DNA of 64,000 nucleotides from Psoroptes ovis (Eukaryota > Arthropoda > Arachnida > Sarcoptiformes > Psoroptidae): positions 4,092,001 through 4,156,000 of the forward strand of contig PQWQ01000004.1 in assembly GCA_002943765.1 (NCBI GenBank), in the 5' to 3' direction. A program made the translations under genes and the position numbers. The notes beneath the pieces are model-generated. The model made no database searches and was not told the DNA's origin. It saw only the letters and a program-made list of their open reading frames with translations. Positions 50,161-64,000 of this stretch are shown one piece after another (the first letter of the stretch is position 1; each line of letters begins with the position of its first letter).

Positions 50161-51757
50161 TTCGAAGAATTCATATTTCAAATATCGATTATAATCAATA
50201 TTATTATTATTATTATAACTATCAAAGAAATGAAATTTTCCAAATTTTTTCCTTTCATTGTTTGCCTGGCCATTAATTTTAATGTGTGTTTATCTATCAG
50301 ATTTATTTGCAAATGATTTTTTTCCCATTTTTATTTTTTTAACATGAAAATATGAATTTGCACTTGGTGGTTTTTTCATTTGCTGAGTGAAAAAAAAATG
50401 AAATCCTCGGACGGGAATTCTTCACTCGGTATTTACAAAATGAATATCGAATTGTAAATATTGAATCAAAATGGGATTCGCCAAAAAAAAAAAAAATTCA
50501 ATAATTTTTTTCTGCGTCCAATACACATTTAATCATCATCATAAAATTTCAATTTAAAAATTTCTTTTTCGAAATTTTCATATCGGATAAATCACTACGT
50601 CTGTGTCCATAAAAATGCAATCAAAGAATTTATTTCCATTTGAATTTTTTGCACAGTGAATATGAATTATTGTTGTTGTTTTTTCGATATTTACAATTCA
50701 TTCATTATTATTAATGATTTTTTTTTTTGGAGACGATAACAAAATATAACCCTTGTACCGTTAAAAAAAAAACCAAGGGTGACCGGGGATTATCATTATT
50801 TTGAAAAATGAAAAATGGAAAATAAACATTTATATAAAAAAAAAAAAATTTAATTTTAATTGAAAAAGGAATTTTTTTTTCATTTAAATTCAATTTGATT
50901 CTGATGATAACAATAATAATCGAAATAATAATAATAAATGTGATAATATTTGCAATAATAAATGCAAATAAATGAATAAATAATAAGCAAAAATAAATAA
51001 ATTTAATGCAAAGAATTTTGTGTTTCAATTTTCGATTTTCGTTTTTCTCTGGGTTTCTTTCTTGAATATATTTATATATGAATTGTCAATGTCCTACACA
51101 AAGCTATTTGGATGTCAATATTAATGATGGTGTATTTATATATTTATACGAATAATAAATTCTAAAAGTTCAATCGAAGTCAAATCGATGTTTTGTTGAC
51201 AATACAAACAAACAAACAAACAAAAAAAAATCTAATAACAAAAATCAATTTTGATAATGAAATTCATACGAGGAAATACGAACGAATACCATTATTATTA
51301 TTATTATTCTATTTGAAATGTTGCAAAATCATTGATCAGAGATGTTTGAACTAAAAGAAATAAAATAAAGATTGATGATAAATTCATTTAAATTTTTTTT
51401 CCTTTATTTTTCTTTTATTTTTTTTAATGATTCTGACATCTAGATTAAATTCACAATGGAACCCCGAATATGAAATGATAATGATGATGATGATGATAGA
51501 AACGATATCAATTATCGAAATAAGAAAAGAAAAAAAAATCAATTATCGAATTCAATTCAATATATCAATATTTGCTCAATTCCAATGAATAAATGAATAT
51601 AACAATAATGAATCGATGATATCAATAAACAAAAATAATGTTCAACTCATTAATATTTATAAATTTTTTTTTTTCGTGAAAAAAAAATGTAGAAATTATG
51701 TCAAATTGGAAATTAGAAATATGATATAATTGAATGAAAATTTTCAAATAAATCTAA
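50161..51757. other. Stretch upstream of the cyclase gene, no gene seen
   Basis: AT-rich, with runs of A or T, CAAA repeats near 51207-51223 and AAT/ATG runs. It lies where a promoter, or upstream exons, of the guanylyl cyclase would be expected. I saw no kinase-homology or ligand-domain sequence here. An in-frame TAA (51755-51757) directly precedes the ATG chosen for the cyclase. Confidence 0.5.
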
Positions 51758-53620
51758 ATGAATAATTTCTATGATAATATCAAAAATATATATTTTATCA
51801 ATTGTTTTGTAATCAAAATGAACAAATCTATCGATGATAATTTATCAGATTTTGCTTATCATCAGCTAGAAAGTGAAGACAGTTTCGATGGTGATACAAA
51901 TACTAATAATCAACAACCGCAACAACAACAACAACAGCAGCAGCAACAATGTTCATTCAAATTTAAAGTCACGTCCGATTCGCCACCATGTCAATCATTT
52001 TCATCGAGTGGTAATACAAATGATCAAAATTCAAGTGAACGTATTGGTGATGATACCGGTGGTTCGAGTTCGGTTTCACGTTCAGGTTCTCGCGCAAATT
52101 CGACCGGACAAGTTTGTGATCAATATTTTGGAAATAGTAACAATCAACATCGACCCTCATTACCATTTCATTCATCATCAACATCGATCATAATTGATTA
52201 TTATCGCCGTTCATCGATCGGTGTTGAACATTTACATTCATCCACTGGTTCCGCTGGTTCTGGTTTTTGGAATTCTAATCCTTGGCTATCGCCAATATCG
52301 CCAGCATTTCAACATGGAGGCAGTGGTGGTGCTATTGGTGCTGCTGCTGGTGTTGGTGCTACAGCAGGTGCAATGATGGGCAGAAGAAGATCATCGCATC
52401 CAAGAATTTGTACATTTAATTGTGCCAATTGTAGAAAATTAATGTTAAGTTCAGTATCGGAACGGAATCTAAATCAAATAGAAAATGTTTCATCATCAGC
52501 AACTACAACGAATACTGGAAAAACATCGGCAACATCAACAATAACGAATGATGATTATTTAAATAATGATCAATTCAATAAAAATTCTAAAAATAATCTT
52601 ACAACAACAACAATTAAATCATATGAACAAACACAGAGCTTAAACAATAGTGACCAGCAATTATGGATCACACCATCAGCATCAGAATCATCAAATGTTC
52701 AAGATAATTACAACAATAATAATAATAATAATAATGCTAATAATAAATTATTAACATCAACAAAATTATTAGATGATGAAACAACAAGTTTTGTGAATAC
52801 AACGAGTACAGACAAAAATGGCCGTAAAAATTTATTATCAATGAATGAAAATTCAATTGATATCAATAATGATAATAATGACAATAACAATAATAATGAT
52901 TATGTAAACATATCAACAACAACAACAACAACAACAACTGAACCATCAAACATCTTAAATTTGAAAAAAAGTAAGCCACACACACACACACAAGCCATCA
53001 TGAACAAGCGAATGAACAAATGTTATTTCCATAACATTTGTCATTAATTCTATTATTCTTTTTGTCTGTGGACATTATTCATTCCAGCACCATTATTTTT
53101 TATTTTATTTTCTTGAATTTTTTTTTTTTTTTGAATAGATTCAGATGACATTTCAACAACACAGAAATCATTATTACAATCGCAAAATAATGCTGATAAT
53201 AATGTTGTCATGTACAACAATGATCAAACAATATCATCATCAACAACAGCAGCAGCAAATGATTCAACAATGTCATCATCATCCGTCCTTGAACAATTAA
53301 TACAAAAATGTTGGCCACAAGAATCAGGCGATAGGCCAAATTTTACCTCATTAAAAGAAACGATACATAAATTACATGAGTAAGTGATTTAATTATTCAA
53401 TTTTTTTTCTTTTTGGTCTCATTTTACACTGATTAATGATTGTTGTCATTAACCATTGAACAGAATGGGTGATAAAAGTCAATTATTAGATACTGTTCTT
53501 AATCGTTTAGAACAATATGCTAATAATTTAGAGCTATTAGTTGAAGATAGAACAGCTGATTTTTTAGAAGCAAAATCAAAAGCTGAAGATTTACTTTATC
53601 AATTACTGCCAAAGTGAGTG

Positions 53621-53652
<32 letters not shown>

Positions 53653-56075
53653 TGTTTTTGAAATAATTAAAATTTAAAATTATAAATTATTATGAATTTG
53701 TGTGGTGATTTTACATTTACAAAAGATTGGTTGCAAAGCAATTAATATTAGGACAAGCAGTCACACCACAAACATATGAAATGGTGACCATTTATTTTAG
53801 TGATATTGTTGGTTTCACTTCGCTATCAGCTGAATCAACACCGATGCAAATAATTGATTTTTTAAATGATTTATATACTTGTTTTGATTCAACAATTGAA
53901 AATTATAATGTTTATAAAGTATGTGTCATTTTTCTTTTATTAATGAATAATTATTTTGAATAATAATAATAATAATAATAATAAAAACACCATCAAATCT
54001 TATGAAGGTCGAAACAATTGGCGATTCATATATGGTTGTGTCTGGATTGCCAATGCGTAATGGTGATAGACATGCAGCCGAAATTGCACGTATGTCGTTA
54101 GCATTGTTGGATGCTGTCAAATCATTTACAATTCGTCATAAACCGGATGAACAATTAAAATTACGTATCGGTATACATACTGGTCCTTGTGCTGCTGGTG
54201 TTGTTGGACATAAAATGCCACGTTATTGTTTATTCGGTGATACTGTCAATACAGCATCACGTATGGAATCGACTGGATTACGTAAATATATATTTTATTT
54301 ATTGATATTTATATCATTTGATTATTTTTATAGAATTAGTTTATCCTCTTATGTATCACATATTATAATCATTATTATCATTGAAAATATATATTCACAA
54401 AATGATTAATGAATGAATCTCATTGAATGAAATTTTAATCTCATCTATTATTCTTGAAAATTAATTTCTTATTCCATTTATTTATCTATTTATTTATTTT
54501 TCTCCATATATAATCTCATTTCATCGACAATTGAAGCATTGAAAATACATGTATCCGAACAAACACAACAAGTATTATCACGTTTTAAAACATTTAAATT
54601 AGAATTACGTGGTCGTATCGATATTAAAGTGAGTAAATGTGAATTTTTTCGATTTTTTTTACCATAGTTATTATCATTTGTATTATTTTTTTGTTGATCA
54701 AATTGTTGTTATTCGAATCAAAATGAATATGCCTTTTTTTATGCCTTTGAAAACCGGAAGAAATAGATATTAAACCATGAAAAAACGAAAAATTTTTCAA
54801 TTAATTAATGAACCCATATGAATATTTTGGCACCAAATGATCATATAATTAATGGGAAAAAAATTCCGAATTAAATGGATAAATTATCATGAGATACGAT
54901 ACACATGAATGAGAGTAAAATGAAAGTTTTTGATATTCACCCGGACAACAACAACAACAACGGAATACCGATTGACCATGACATAAACTAAATGAAAAAA
55001 AAATTTGAAAATTCATTTTGAATTATTATTATTATTATAAATAACTGTAGCAATACTAACCTAATGGATAAGACCTAATGAATACCTTTCAAGGATTGAA
55101 ATTTTTTTTTATTTTCGTAATCAAAACATTTACAGAAAAAAAACTGAAAAATCTCCAACACAAAAAAAATTGTTATCAAGGTTATACATACATGTTTCAT
55201 TTATTCACATTGTGAGCTTTGCAGACATATTACATATTCATTACAATTATATATTGCATATATCCTATTATGAAAAAAAAATCTTTATTTATTGATCTAA
55301 GCGTTTGCACCTTTCGGAAATTATTAGTATTAATCAAAATTTACAATCATCATAGAATCAATAAAGATATTAAAGATACTATTATATTGTTTCATAATAT
55401 CATTTTTTTTTTCGGTATTTCTTTTCCATTTGATACAATTTGATCTGATTAAAAATTTATTTGATCACCCCTGAGGCATTATCATGAATTATTATTATTA
55501 TTATCATTATTTTTCTGATTATGAATGAATTTCAAATAATAAGTCTTGATGGTTCTTTTCGGTGCATATATATATATTTTATAATAATAATAATTATATC
55601 ATTTAATTATGATTCTGATTTTGACATATAACTGATTTTCTGTTTTTTTTTTCTCTTTTTTTTCCACCATGTAATTGAAACATAATTTGCATTATGTTTT
55701 TCAACAATCATCAAATTCATAAATTAAATGATTGAAAAGGGTAAAGGTAAAATGACAACATATTGGCTGCTGGGCGAAGATAAAACATTATTAACACAAT
55801 CAACACAATCATCATCATCATCAACATTATCATTGATATCGACAACAACAACATCAACAACATCAACAATGACAACAAATAATTATTTAACAAGTGATCA
55901 AAGGCAATCTTCGCTATCATCAACGAATTTATCATCATCATCATCATCATCCTCGACGATGACAGTAGCAACACAATCAACACATTATCAACCGGCGCAA
56001 CAGCAGCAGCAGCAGCAACAACAACAACAAAATGATAATTCATTCAAACAAAATCAATTGACAACAATTGAATGA
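51758..56075 (+). CDS. Receptor-type guanylyl cyclase, N-terminally unusual
   Basis: Seven exons with consistent phases: 51758-52970, 53139-53379, 53464-53613, 53726-53918, 54008-54281, 54537-54628 and 55740-56075, giving 832 residues. The first ~440 residues are Ser/Asn/Gln-rich with no domain seen. Residues ~450-485 are the end of a kinase-homology domain (LIQKCWPQESGDRPNFTSLK). A linker helix follows (LNRLEQYANNLELLVEDR), then LLYQLLPK and the class III cyclase domain (~537-735): metal-binding Asp561 (FSDIVGFTSLS) and Asp605, guanine-selecting Glu601 (VETIGDSY) and Cys673 (YCLFGDTVNTASRME), transition-state Asn680 and Arg684, then KGKGKMTTYWLLG. The guanine-type residues mean GTP to cGMP, probably active. 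The C-tail is Ser/Thr/Gln-rich. Missing are the extracellular and membrane parts and most of the kinase-homology domain. Either exon 1 is an alternative start, or real upstream exons lie elsewhere. Polyadenylation signal at 56087-56092. Confidence 0.88.
54629..55739 (+). other. Intron 6 of the cyclase gene
   Basis: The largest intron of the gene, with a GTGAGT donor and an acceptor (GAAAAG) with a poor pyrimidine tract. The acceptor was chosen because it restores the conserved junction IDIK-GKGKMTTYW in phase 0. AT-rich with no recognisable gene inside. Confidence 0.7.
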
Positions 56076-58095
56076 ATGAATTAATGAATAAATGTGTGAA
56101 TATTGAATATATACCATGCATGTACAAATGCAAAACAAATTAAGAAACAATAGCCCCATGATATCAATAATCATTGGACCTCGTGGAAAATGGATAATTT
56201 TTCCACACAAAAAAAATGAAACGAAATACGAAATTATTTTTGATTCTTGGAAAAAGTTTTTTTTTGGAAAATTTATATCAAATTCGCTGTATTCGCAGCA
56301 AATATTCGTAATTTTTAAAATTCTTTAATTAATTAATTCTTGAATTAATTAATTAATTTGGATAATTTGTTGTAAAACTCGAGAAAAAAATAATTTTAAT
56401 TAATGATATATATAATAATTATCATTATTTATATTTTAAAAATTCGTGATATTTATTTGATGAATTAATCAATTGATCAATGGAGAATTTTTTTTTTTTT
56501 TTTTTGAAATAATTCAAAGATTATAACTATTATTATTATTGCAACATACACAAACATATTATATTATATTATAATGATTATTATTTTAAGAAATAAATAT
56601 CTATATTTGTTGTTGTTCCTGTTGTTTCTGTTGTTTTTTTTGTTCAATAAAAATGTTTTATTCAATGATTTTTGATTTTTTATTTTTGTAAAATTTTAAA
56701 TTTTTCAAAGCTTGCGCAGATATATATACGGAATGATGTGTGTAAGTAGATATGATGAACTTTGATTGATTTTTTTTTGCAAGCTCATGATGAAAATTAG
56801 AAATAGACATTAACGATGCTGATACACGATGAAAATAAGATTATTTTCAATTTTGTTCAATTTTTTTCTCCTGTGAATCATGAATTTGTGTAATAAAATG
56901 TATTTAAAATCGAATTGAATGGTGCCCATTTCCATAATATACCAATGAAAATTCCAATATTTTTTTCAACATTTTCAAAAATATGATGGTTACAATTTAC
57001 CATTTCACAAATGAAATTGAAAATTTTTAAATTTTGAAATTCAATCGTTATTTTTTATTTTTTATTTTTATTTTGCTCTCTACAAAAATTGCCGTAGAAA
57101 TGATTTTCAATAATATTTCAATATGCTCAAATACGGGTTTTAAATTCAAAAAATAAAAGAAGAAAATCTTTGAATTAATTAGTTCAATTTTCAATACAAT
57201 TGTGAAAATCCAATGGGAAAAAATGAAAATGAAATTGAACAATTTTCTACAACAAATCATCAAATTTTACGTTCATATTGCTATATTTTCTCCAATAAAT
57301 CATTGAATATTATAATTCAGAATTATTCTCATTCAAAATTTGAATTTGAATTTGATTTCCAAAAACAATTCCTTCTACGTCTCAAATAAAATTCAATCGA
57401 ATAAACTTTTATTTTCATTCATTTTGTTTTTTTCCAATTTTTTTTTCTCCCCGTTTTGGTTGGTTGAATCTGTGTTTCGAAATCATTGAAAAATAAAAGA
57501 AAATGAACAACAACCAGATGTAAAAAATGTGAAATTAGGCAAACAAAAACGGATGCAATACGAAAATTGGTTAAAGAGTTGAAATAAATAACACCGATCA
57601 AACAATCAATGACTATATGTCACTGATTGAAATGTCAGCAAATCAAAATCAGCCAGAAAAAGGTATGAATTTCAAAATCAAAACCAATGAATTTTTTAAT
57701 TTAATTTTTTTTTTATTTTTTTCAAAAATGAAATTGAAATTCAATGTAAAGACAACAATCGAATAATCTCATTGAGTTAAGTTTCCAGTATGTTAATCAC
57801 ACAATTGAAAATTTGAAAAATGAAAATGAAATAATTTCTCTTTTTTCCATTTTATTTATCGTTCATTCATTCATCAAAACATAATTATTTTCATTTTATT
57901 TTATTTTTCATTTTTTTCCCGAAATGAACTAAATGAAAATTTAAATAATTAAAAAATAATTATCATGACATTATTTTGTAAACAAAGCGAAAAAAATGAT
58001 TATTTATTTATTTATTCCAGTTCATTTAAATATATAAAAATAAAATATCTCTTCTATTCGTTATCTCTCACTCTCTCTCAATGTCTCATTATCTG
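56076..58095. other. Intergenic stretch, no gene seen
   Basis: It includes the cyclase 3' UTR (AATAAA 56087-56092), then TAAT/AATT-rich palindromic stretches near 56325-56360, T/A-runs and a TGTTG tract near 56606-56642. No coding motif on either strand. Confidence 0.5.
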
Positions 58096-58171
58096 TGTTG
58101 TCCAAAAAGTCTTTGTCGGTCATATCGTAGAAAACAATCCGAAAAATCGGCAAGAACTTTTCGGACAAACT
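58096..58171. mobile_element. Palindromic mariner-type mini-element 5
   Basis: The arms are TTGTCCAAAAAGTCTTTGTC on the left and AATCGGCAAGAACTTTTCGG with ACAA on the right. The loop has ATATCGTAGAA, the reverse complement of the TTCTACGATAT core of elements 1-3, so this copy is inverted relative to them. The arms are more diverged than in element 3, suggesting an older insertion. Confidence 0.7.
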
Positions 58172-59014
58172 TTTATCTTTGTTTATTCATTTTTTCCAGC
58201 TTTTTTCATTATTCCACACAAATTTAAATACTAATTTTTTATGCAGCAAGCAAAAAACAGTTAAAAAGACTAGATTTCTCTGTGTTTGAAAAAAAATACA
58301 CCAAAATTCACGCAAGTAATAATTGAATCTTATTTTTTCATTGAAAGAGAATGGGAAAGAAAAAAAATCAAAAGTTGCCATAATTGATTATTATTTCATA
58401 TCCAAAGTTGAATTGAAAAATAGATCTGAATAAAACACAGAGTAAGTAAATATGGAAATGAATGTATCAAAAAATTCAAAAAAAATCATCTTAAACATTG
58501 TTTATCAGTGTATTTAGCTGTTCATAATGTTCAAATGTTTATTGAAAATTTAGGAAAATAATACAGAAATAAATATATGAACAACTTTTAAATTGAAATG
58601 TAATTAAATTGATGAAATATATATGATATATACATTCAATTCAATGAAGATATATATTAACTTTATCATTATTAGTTGTTATTAGTAAGACTATTGTTTT
58701 GTGCTTTGTTATGTGTGTTACTTTAGTACATTGTTTTCAAATGAAAATAAATTGTCATTATAATTTTCGTATAGTACTTTAGTGTGTTTATTATTATTAT
58801 TATTACAATTTCATTTGTATTTATTTTACAATCAAATTTGTCATTTTTTTTTTTTTTTGAAATATATTTATCATTTAAAATATCGAAAATAAAGAAAGAA
58901 AATATCGATATTAGTAATGATATATATTAAATATTTTCTTCTTATCCATTATTGTTTTTTCTGTTGTTGTTGTTGCTTCTGTGTGTGTGTGATTCAAGCA
59001 TTTTTGAACATTTA
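58172..59014. other. Spacer between mini-elements, no gene seen
   Basis: AT-rich, with a T-run near 58846-58858 and a short GT tract near 58979-58990. No coding or RNA signal found. Confidence 0.5.
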
Positions 59015-59101
59015 TATTAGACTGTCCGTAAAGTTTTCGCCGGTTATATCGTAGAAAATCTTCGAAAAAATCGGCAAAAAGTTTCCGGACAACCTACTAT
59101 A
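59015..59101. mobile_element. Palindromic mariner-type mini-element 6
   Basis: It begins TATTAGACTGTCCGTAAAG and ends TTTCCGGACAACCTACTATA, with TA at each outer end. The loop has ATATCGTAGAA in the same orientation as element 5, about 900 bp away. No coding capacity. Confidence 0.75.
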
Positions 59102-62100
59102 TATATAAAAAAACATAATGACAAAACATTGTATTATTGATGATAAATAAATAAATAAATATTCTTCCGAAATTCTTCCGAAATTCCATCTTTAAATTTA
59201 TTTCTTTTTCTTTGTTTATTTATTCTATATCCGTTTTATTTCACAAAAAAATATCGACCATTCAATAAAGTTTGAAATGAATGAATGAATGAAATGAAAT
59301 GAAAAGTGATGAAGAGTTTTTACATTGTGATTTCACATTGATGTAATCTTTCAACGAGTATTCTCCGCATTTTTGAAATAAATGTGTTTGTTTGAAAATT
59401 TTCTTGATTTCGTTTCAATTTTCTCTCCGTAGTCATCATCATCATCATCGTAATCGTAATTATGAATTCATTTCACATTTTTTTGTCATATATTTCTTTT
59501 TTTGTTTTCTAGTATTTTTCATCTGGCATTTACAGATTATATATTGTTCCACCATCATCATCATAATCGTCATTATCATTTTTAATCGTTGAGAGCAGGA
59601 AAAATTTGAAAAATACCGAAACAACAAAATAAAATTAGAGTTACAATTCGAAATAATGATAAATGTGCTCAAATTCAATCAAACGAATGAATGTGTGTTC
59701 ATATGTATTCTCCGAAAAAAAAAAATAAACGAATTGAATGAAATTATTTTCAACAAAATAAACGAAAATTTTGAAACTATTTTCACTGTTGTTATTTTTG
59801 GTGTACTTTTACATTCATTTACAGTGTAAAATTTTACACCAAAAAACAAACAAACAAAATCTCATTCAATTTCATTGTTTTTTTTTTTTTTTTTTTGAAT
59901 CAAAATATGAAAACATCTTCATGTTGATGAACTGTGTAAATAGCAATGGTGACATTTTTCTCCATAGTTATAGCTACATGAATCATGTTCAAAAACATTT
60001 TCAACCAAAGAAAATAACATTTCAACATTTAAAACCAATGTTTTTTGGTAATTAATTTCAAAACATTCATTTATTTTTTTAAAAATATTTCATTGTATAT
60101 TTTTATGTATTTGAATACACAAATAAGCACACTAAAATATTGTTTTGAAAGAGCGAGAGAGCAAGCAAGCAATAAAGCAAGAAGAGCGAAAAATAATATT
60201 GTTTCAATATGTTTATTTTGTTTTGTGTTTGATCGTCAAATAATCGTTATTATTATTATAATTATAATCATTTTGAATTGATAAAACAATGATTGTTGTA
60301 GTTTTAATTGTATGATTTTCAAATGTGTCTGTGTGTGTGATTAGAATTTTAATTTACTTTTTTTATATTGAATTTATTGTTTGGTTCTTCTTCTTATTGT
60401 TATTATTTCACAAACATCTTTAACTTTAATATCGTGATAAAAATAAAATAAAATAAAATAAGATGAGCCTAAGAAAGAATAAAATCTGTTTGCATCCTGA
60501 TACGTTTCGAAAAATAAAAATAAATAAATAAATATTCACTGGAAAAATTCTGGTTGCTGGTAAGATAAAATATATTATGTGCATCTTGAAAATAATGTCT
60601 TAAAACCCTTATAGAAATTTTAAAAAAAAACCAACGCAAATCATGTATTTTACATTGATTTGTGAATGTTTTGTTTTTTTCGAAAAAAATTTAATTCTTC
60701 AAACTATAATTACATTATTATCTTAGTTTTGAAATGTATTTTTGAAAATTTATTCAAAAATACATCAGAAAAACAATGTCACATTTCTAATATGCATGAA
60801 AATAATCCATTTTTTTGCACCATTTTTCCGCCATTCATTCCAAATTTCATCTTGTTTATTTCATTCGATTTCGTCTTATTTTGTTCCAAAAAAACTTTAA
60901 CCAATGATTTCCAATGGTTTTACTCGATTTTTTCTCTTCTAAACGACTGTAAAGTATTTGATTTTGTTTACTTTGTTTGCTGCGCAAACAAAAAAAAATT
61001 ATCAACATAAGGTATTTTGTTTTAAATTTATTTTTTTTCCTCGTACATTCATTTAAATGATATTAAATGATAAAACGTTGTTTCTTGTTTGAAATCTCAA
61101 ACAATTTTCAACCAAAAAACAAAAAAATTGAATTAAATTAAGAATTCAAATCATAAAATTATCAAATTTTGAAATTATTTTGCCTATGATTTTGTACATT
61201 TTTTTAACGCAAACATTTTGAAATAATTAATTATCGTAGCGAAACACCGAATTGTCATTAGGGTTAGGTGCTCATTTTTGTTTTATCTCTGTTTGTTTAA
61301 TCATTTCGATTTCGCCAATCAAACAAAGTAACGAGAACGAGACAAAAATTTTCCTGAAATATTTGATTGATGAAACGAATTTCGGTGAAATTTAGAGTAA
61401 AATTTAGCAAAAAAACCAAGACAACTACCCGAACAATTGGCATTCTTTTGCGTATATGTGTATGCAATATGCAAAAATAAATTAACTTTTTTCTGCAAAA
61501 TTTTCTTTGATCAATTGTGCTTCAAGTAATATGAATGAAATACCAGAAAAGAATGGATCAAAATACCATTTTATTTTTCATCCGAACCCAGATGAACTTA
61601 AATTTGAAACTTGAAGGATTTTGACAAAAAAAATTTGAAATTTGATTTTTAATACTCTTGAATTATTATTATTTTATTATTTTTTCATTTTGTGTTATTT
61701 TGCATTCGTATTTCAATTTTGATGTGAATTCTATTAGTCTCGAATATATAGAAGAAGAAGAAGAATATTTTAATTCTTGTATTTCAAAAAAATAAAATAA
61801 AATAACCCAAAATTGATTATTTTCATTTTATTTTATTTTCAACAAATCCAAGAATTGTAATAATTTCTTATTATATTTTCTTTTTTTTCTTAAATAAAAA
61901 CGAAAAGAATTGTCTTTAAAGAAATTAAATCTTTCGACAATAAAGTGTGATTCGTCGATTTTTTTTATTATTATTAGTTTAATTAAAAACAAACACACAC
62001 GCATTGAAAGGGTTTTTTTAAAAACCTAAAATTTATTGATGAAAATGACAATAATCATTGGCTATTGTTCGTATTTTACGACACAGCAAACAAAATTGAT

Positions 62101-64000
62101 GATTTTCTTTGTCGTTATTTGTTCAGTCATTCGATTTTTTTTCTCCGTTGTTTTCAGAATATGAAAATTGGCATTTCAAAAATTGAAGAAACTGAATTTT
62201 TCCAGAATAACAAAAACCATCGATAAATTATTGCTTGTTATCGATATATATATATTTGAATATTTCAATCCACTTTTTGTCATTCTTGTCTTATTTTTTT
62301 TTTATTTTTTTAAACATGCATTTTTCTCTCTTTCGCCATTCAAATACATCATTTTGACAATAAATAATTCCAGTAATGAACTTTTGAATTTCAAAAGTCA
62401 CGAGCAGAAGAAGAAGAAGAAGAATAATGGCAATTTTTTTTCTCAAAATTTTGTCTTAAAAGCATCATGTTATTCGGGATAGATAATATTGAGAAATTCA
62501 AGAATTCAAGAATGAAGAAAAATTAAAGGAATAAAAATACGATTCATTCAATTTATTTTCAAGAGATCAATTTTTTTTTCTTAAATTTCAAAATATATTA
62601 GAATATCTATCTATTCATTTTTTCCTTTTTTTTCGCTGCCTTTCAAATCAATGAAAATCATTCAACTTGAGAAAATTAATGATTCTTTGAAGTTTCATTA
62701 TTTTTTTTCAGTCATATATTTGCAATTTTTCTCCATTGGTTTTTTTCCATAATTCACCGAGAACCCTTAATAAACCCTTAATTAATTAAATATTTTTTAT
62801 TTCAAATATTATTCAAAATTATGAGTAAGTACATTGAAAAAAAAAGAATCATAATATGATTGATCATGATCTTTGAATAATAATTATTGAATCGAAAATA
62901 TTGACTCTCAATAAATCAAACCTTATTCATTTGTGTGAATCTGTATTTATCGATATTAAAAAAATTTCAAACAGAACAAAGATATCCCCAAAAAACAAAA
63001 AGCAATCTTTTATTATTTTTCATTTACTTTTATCATTCAATTAAACATTTCTTTTATTTGCGGTCAGATCAATTAGTTGAATCAATAACATGTGTAATTC
63101 GAAGCAAAGCAAAGATATCAGAGTCAATTCATTTATAAATTAAATGTTGATTGGATTGAAAAAAAATAGGAAAAAGATAATTTTCTATTTTCATTTCTCA
63201 TGTTCAAAGACAATTGACAATCGACTATTGGATTTGACAATCAACAAATATTTCTCTGATGGTCAAATAATTTTTTTTTTGGTCAGTGTTTTAGTGATTG
63301 TTTGTATTTCATTATTCGAAAATAGATGAAACAGAAAATCTATGAAATTGAAGAGAAAATATATGAAGAAAAAAATCAAAATAAAGATGTGCAGTGAAAA
63401 CAACATTTTGGAGTGAAACAGAAAATAACATTGATTTATTTATTTTGTGTAACTTTGACTATCTGTCTTTGATGTCGAAATTGAAAATTGATTAATTTTG
63501 AAAGGTTATTTCCTGTAAATAAATTTCAAAAACAAATCTCGGTGAATACCGAATCGTTGCTCTGATTCTTTCCGGTTCAATCTTTTTTCACCTCTAATTT
63601 TGAAAGAATTTGTGCAAGAAAATCGATTCAATATTTATTTATTAAATTTAATAATCAATGAATTTCAAAGAATGATAAATATAGCAACAAAAAATTCATA
63701 TGAAAAAATTGAAATTCCTTTTTATTTTTAGCATTTGACTATTTGATTTTTTTTCTCTGTCAAATTTCGCAAGTCGTAATACGAATCAATATTGAATAAT
63801 TATAATTTTTTCACTTCATTACTTTATTCATTCATTCATTCAATCATTTCATTTCATTTATTCTCTCCCTTTCGATAGAATTAATATTGACAATTTTGAA
63901 TTTTTCGTTTCACTGCGGAATTCATTCGAATTTTGATCAAATGTGTGTTCACATGTGTTTTCACAATTTTTGAGTTTGCTTATTTCAGCTATTATAAATA
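59102..64000. other. Non-coding stretch to window end, no gene seen
   Basis: AT-rich with GAA runs (61750-61765, 62405-62425), T-runs and AAAT repeats. Open frames of 60-115 codons on both strands are rich in Phe, Ile, Lys and Asn and carry no motif. A gene beginning beyond base 64000 cannot be excluded. Confidence 0.45.

Noticed and set aside
61258..61270. Telomere-like TTAGGGTTAGG
   Set aside because: Fewer than two repeat units; chance is likely in this composition.

Overview
This window is AT-rich animal nuclear DNA. The genes have GT-AG introns, AATAAA polyadenylation signals, and long AAT/CAA/TCA codon runs giving Asn-, Gln- and Ser-rich linkers. The gene set (CUB membrane protein, doublecortin-like kinase, CIN85/CD2AP adaptor, FAM107, receptor-type guanylyl cyclase) and the mobile elements (Ty3/gypsy-type pol with an envelope gene, mariner-type terminal repeats) fit an arthropod. 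The base composition and Asn-rich coding style are what I would expect of an astigmatid mite. The species is an inference.

Layout. 1-6812 (+): 3' end of a CUB-domain membrane protein. Its last intron holds a ~3 kb tandem array of 35/36-bp units, and the exon beyond the array appears to encode the membrane anchor. 7843-13223 (-): a complete five-exon doublecortin-like kinase, convergent with the CUB gene. 13.2-26.8 kb: mostly non-coding, with three palindromic mariner-type mini-elements and one weak orphan exon. 26762-28555 (+): CIN85/CD2AP (cindr)-like adaptor. 33254-34192 (+): two-exon FAM107-like gene. 34.2-43.2 kb: non-coding with one more mini-element. 43208-50160 (+): an apparently intact, young LTR retroelement. 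51758-56075 (+): seven-exon guanylyl cyclase. 56.1-64 kb: no gene recognised, two more mini-elements.

The retroelement is the highlight. Its two LTRs differ, as far as I can see by eye, only in the length of an A-run. A single uninterrupted frame of about 1983 codons covers Gag, protease, RT, RNase H, integrase and an envelope-like protein. The Gag looks like the BEL/Pao type while the Pol is Ty3/gypsy. The internal region opens with a 53-nt antisense copy of the 3' half of a tRNA-Ser(UGA), and the first ATG of the polyprotein lies inside the antisense anticodon arm.

The cellular genes do not form an obvious pathway. Several concern the cytoskeleton (doublecortin kinase on microtubules, CIN85/CD2AP with capping protein and actin, FAM107 with actin), but their grouping may be chance. 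Gene models were made by hand from splice sites and reading phase. Every intron in the models below keeps phase.
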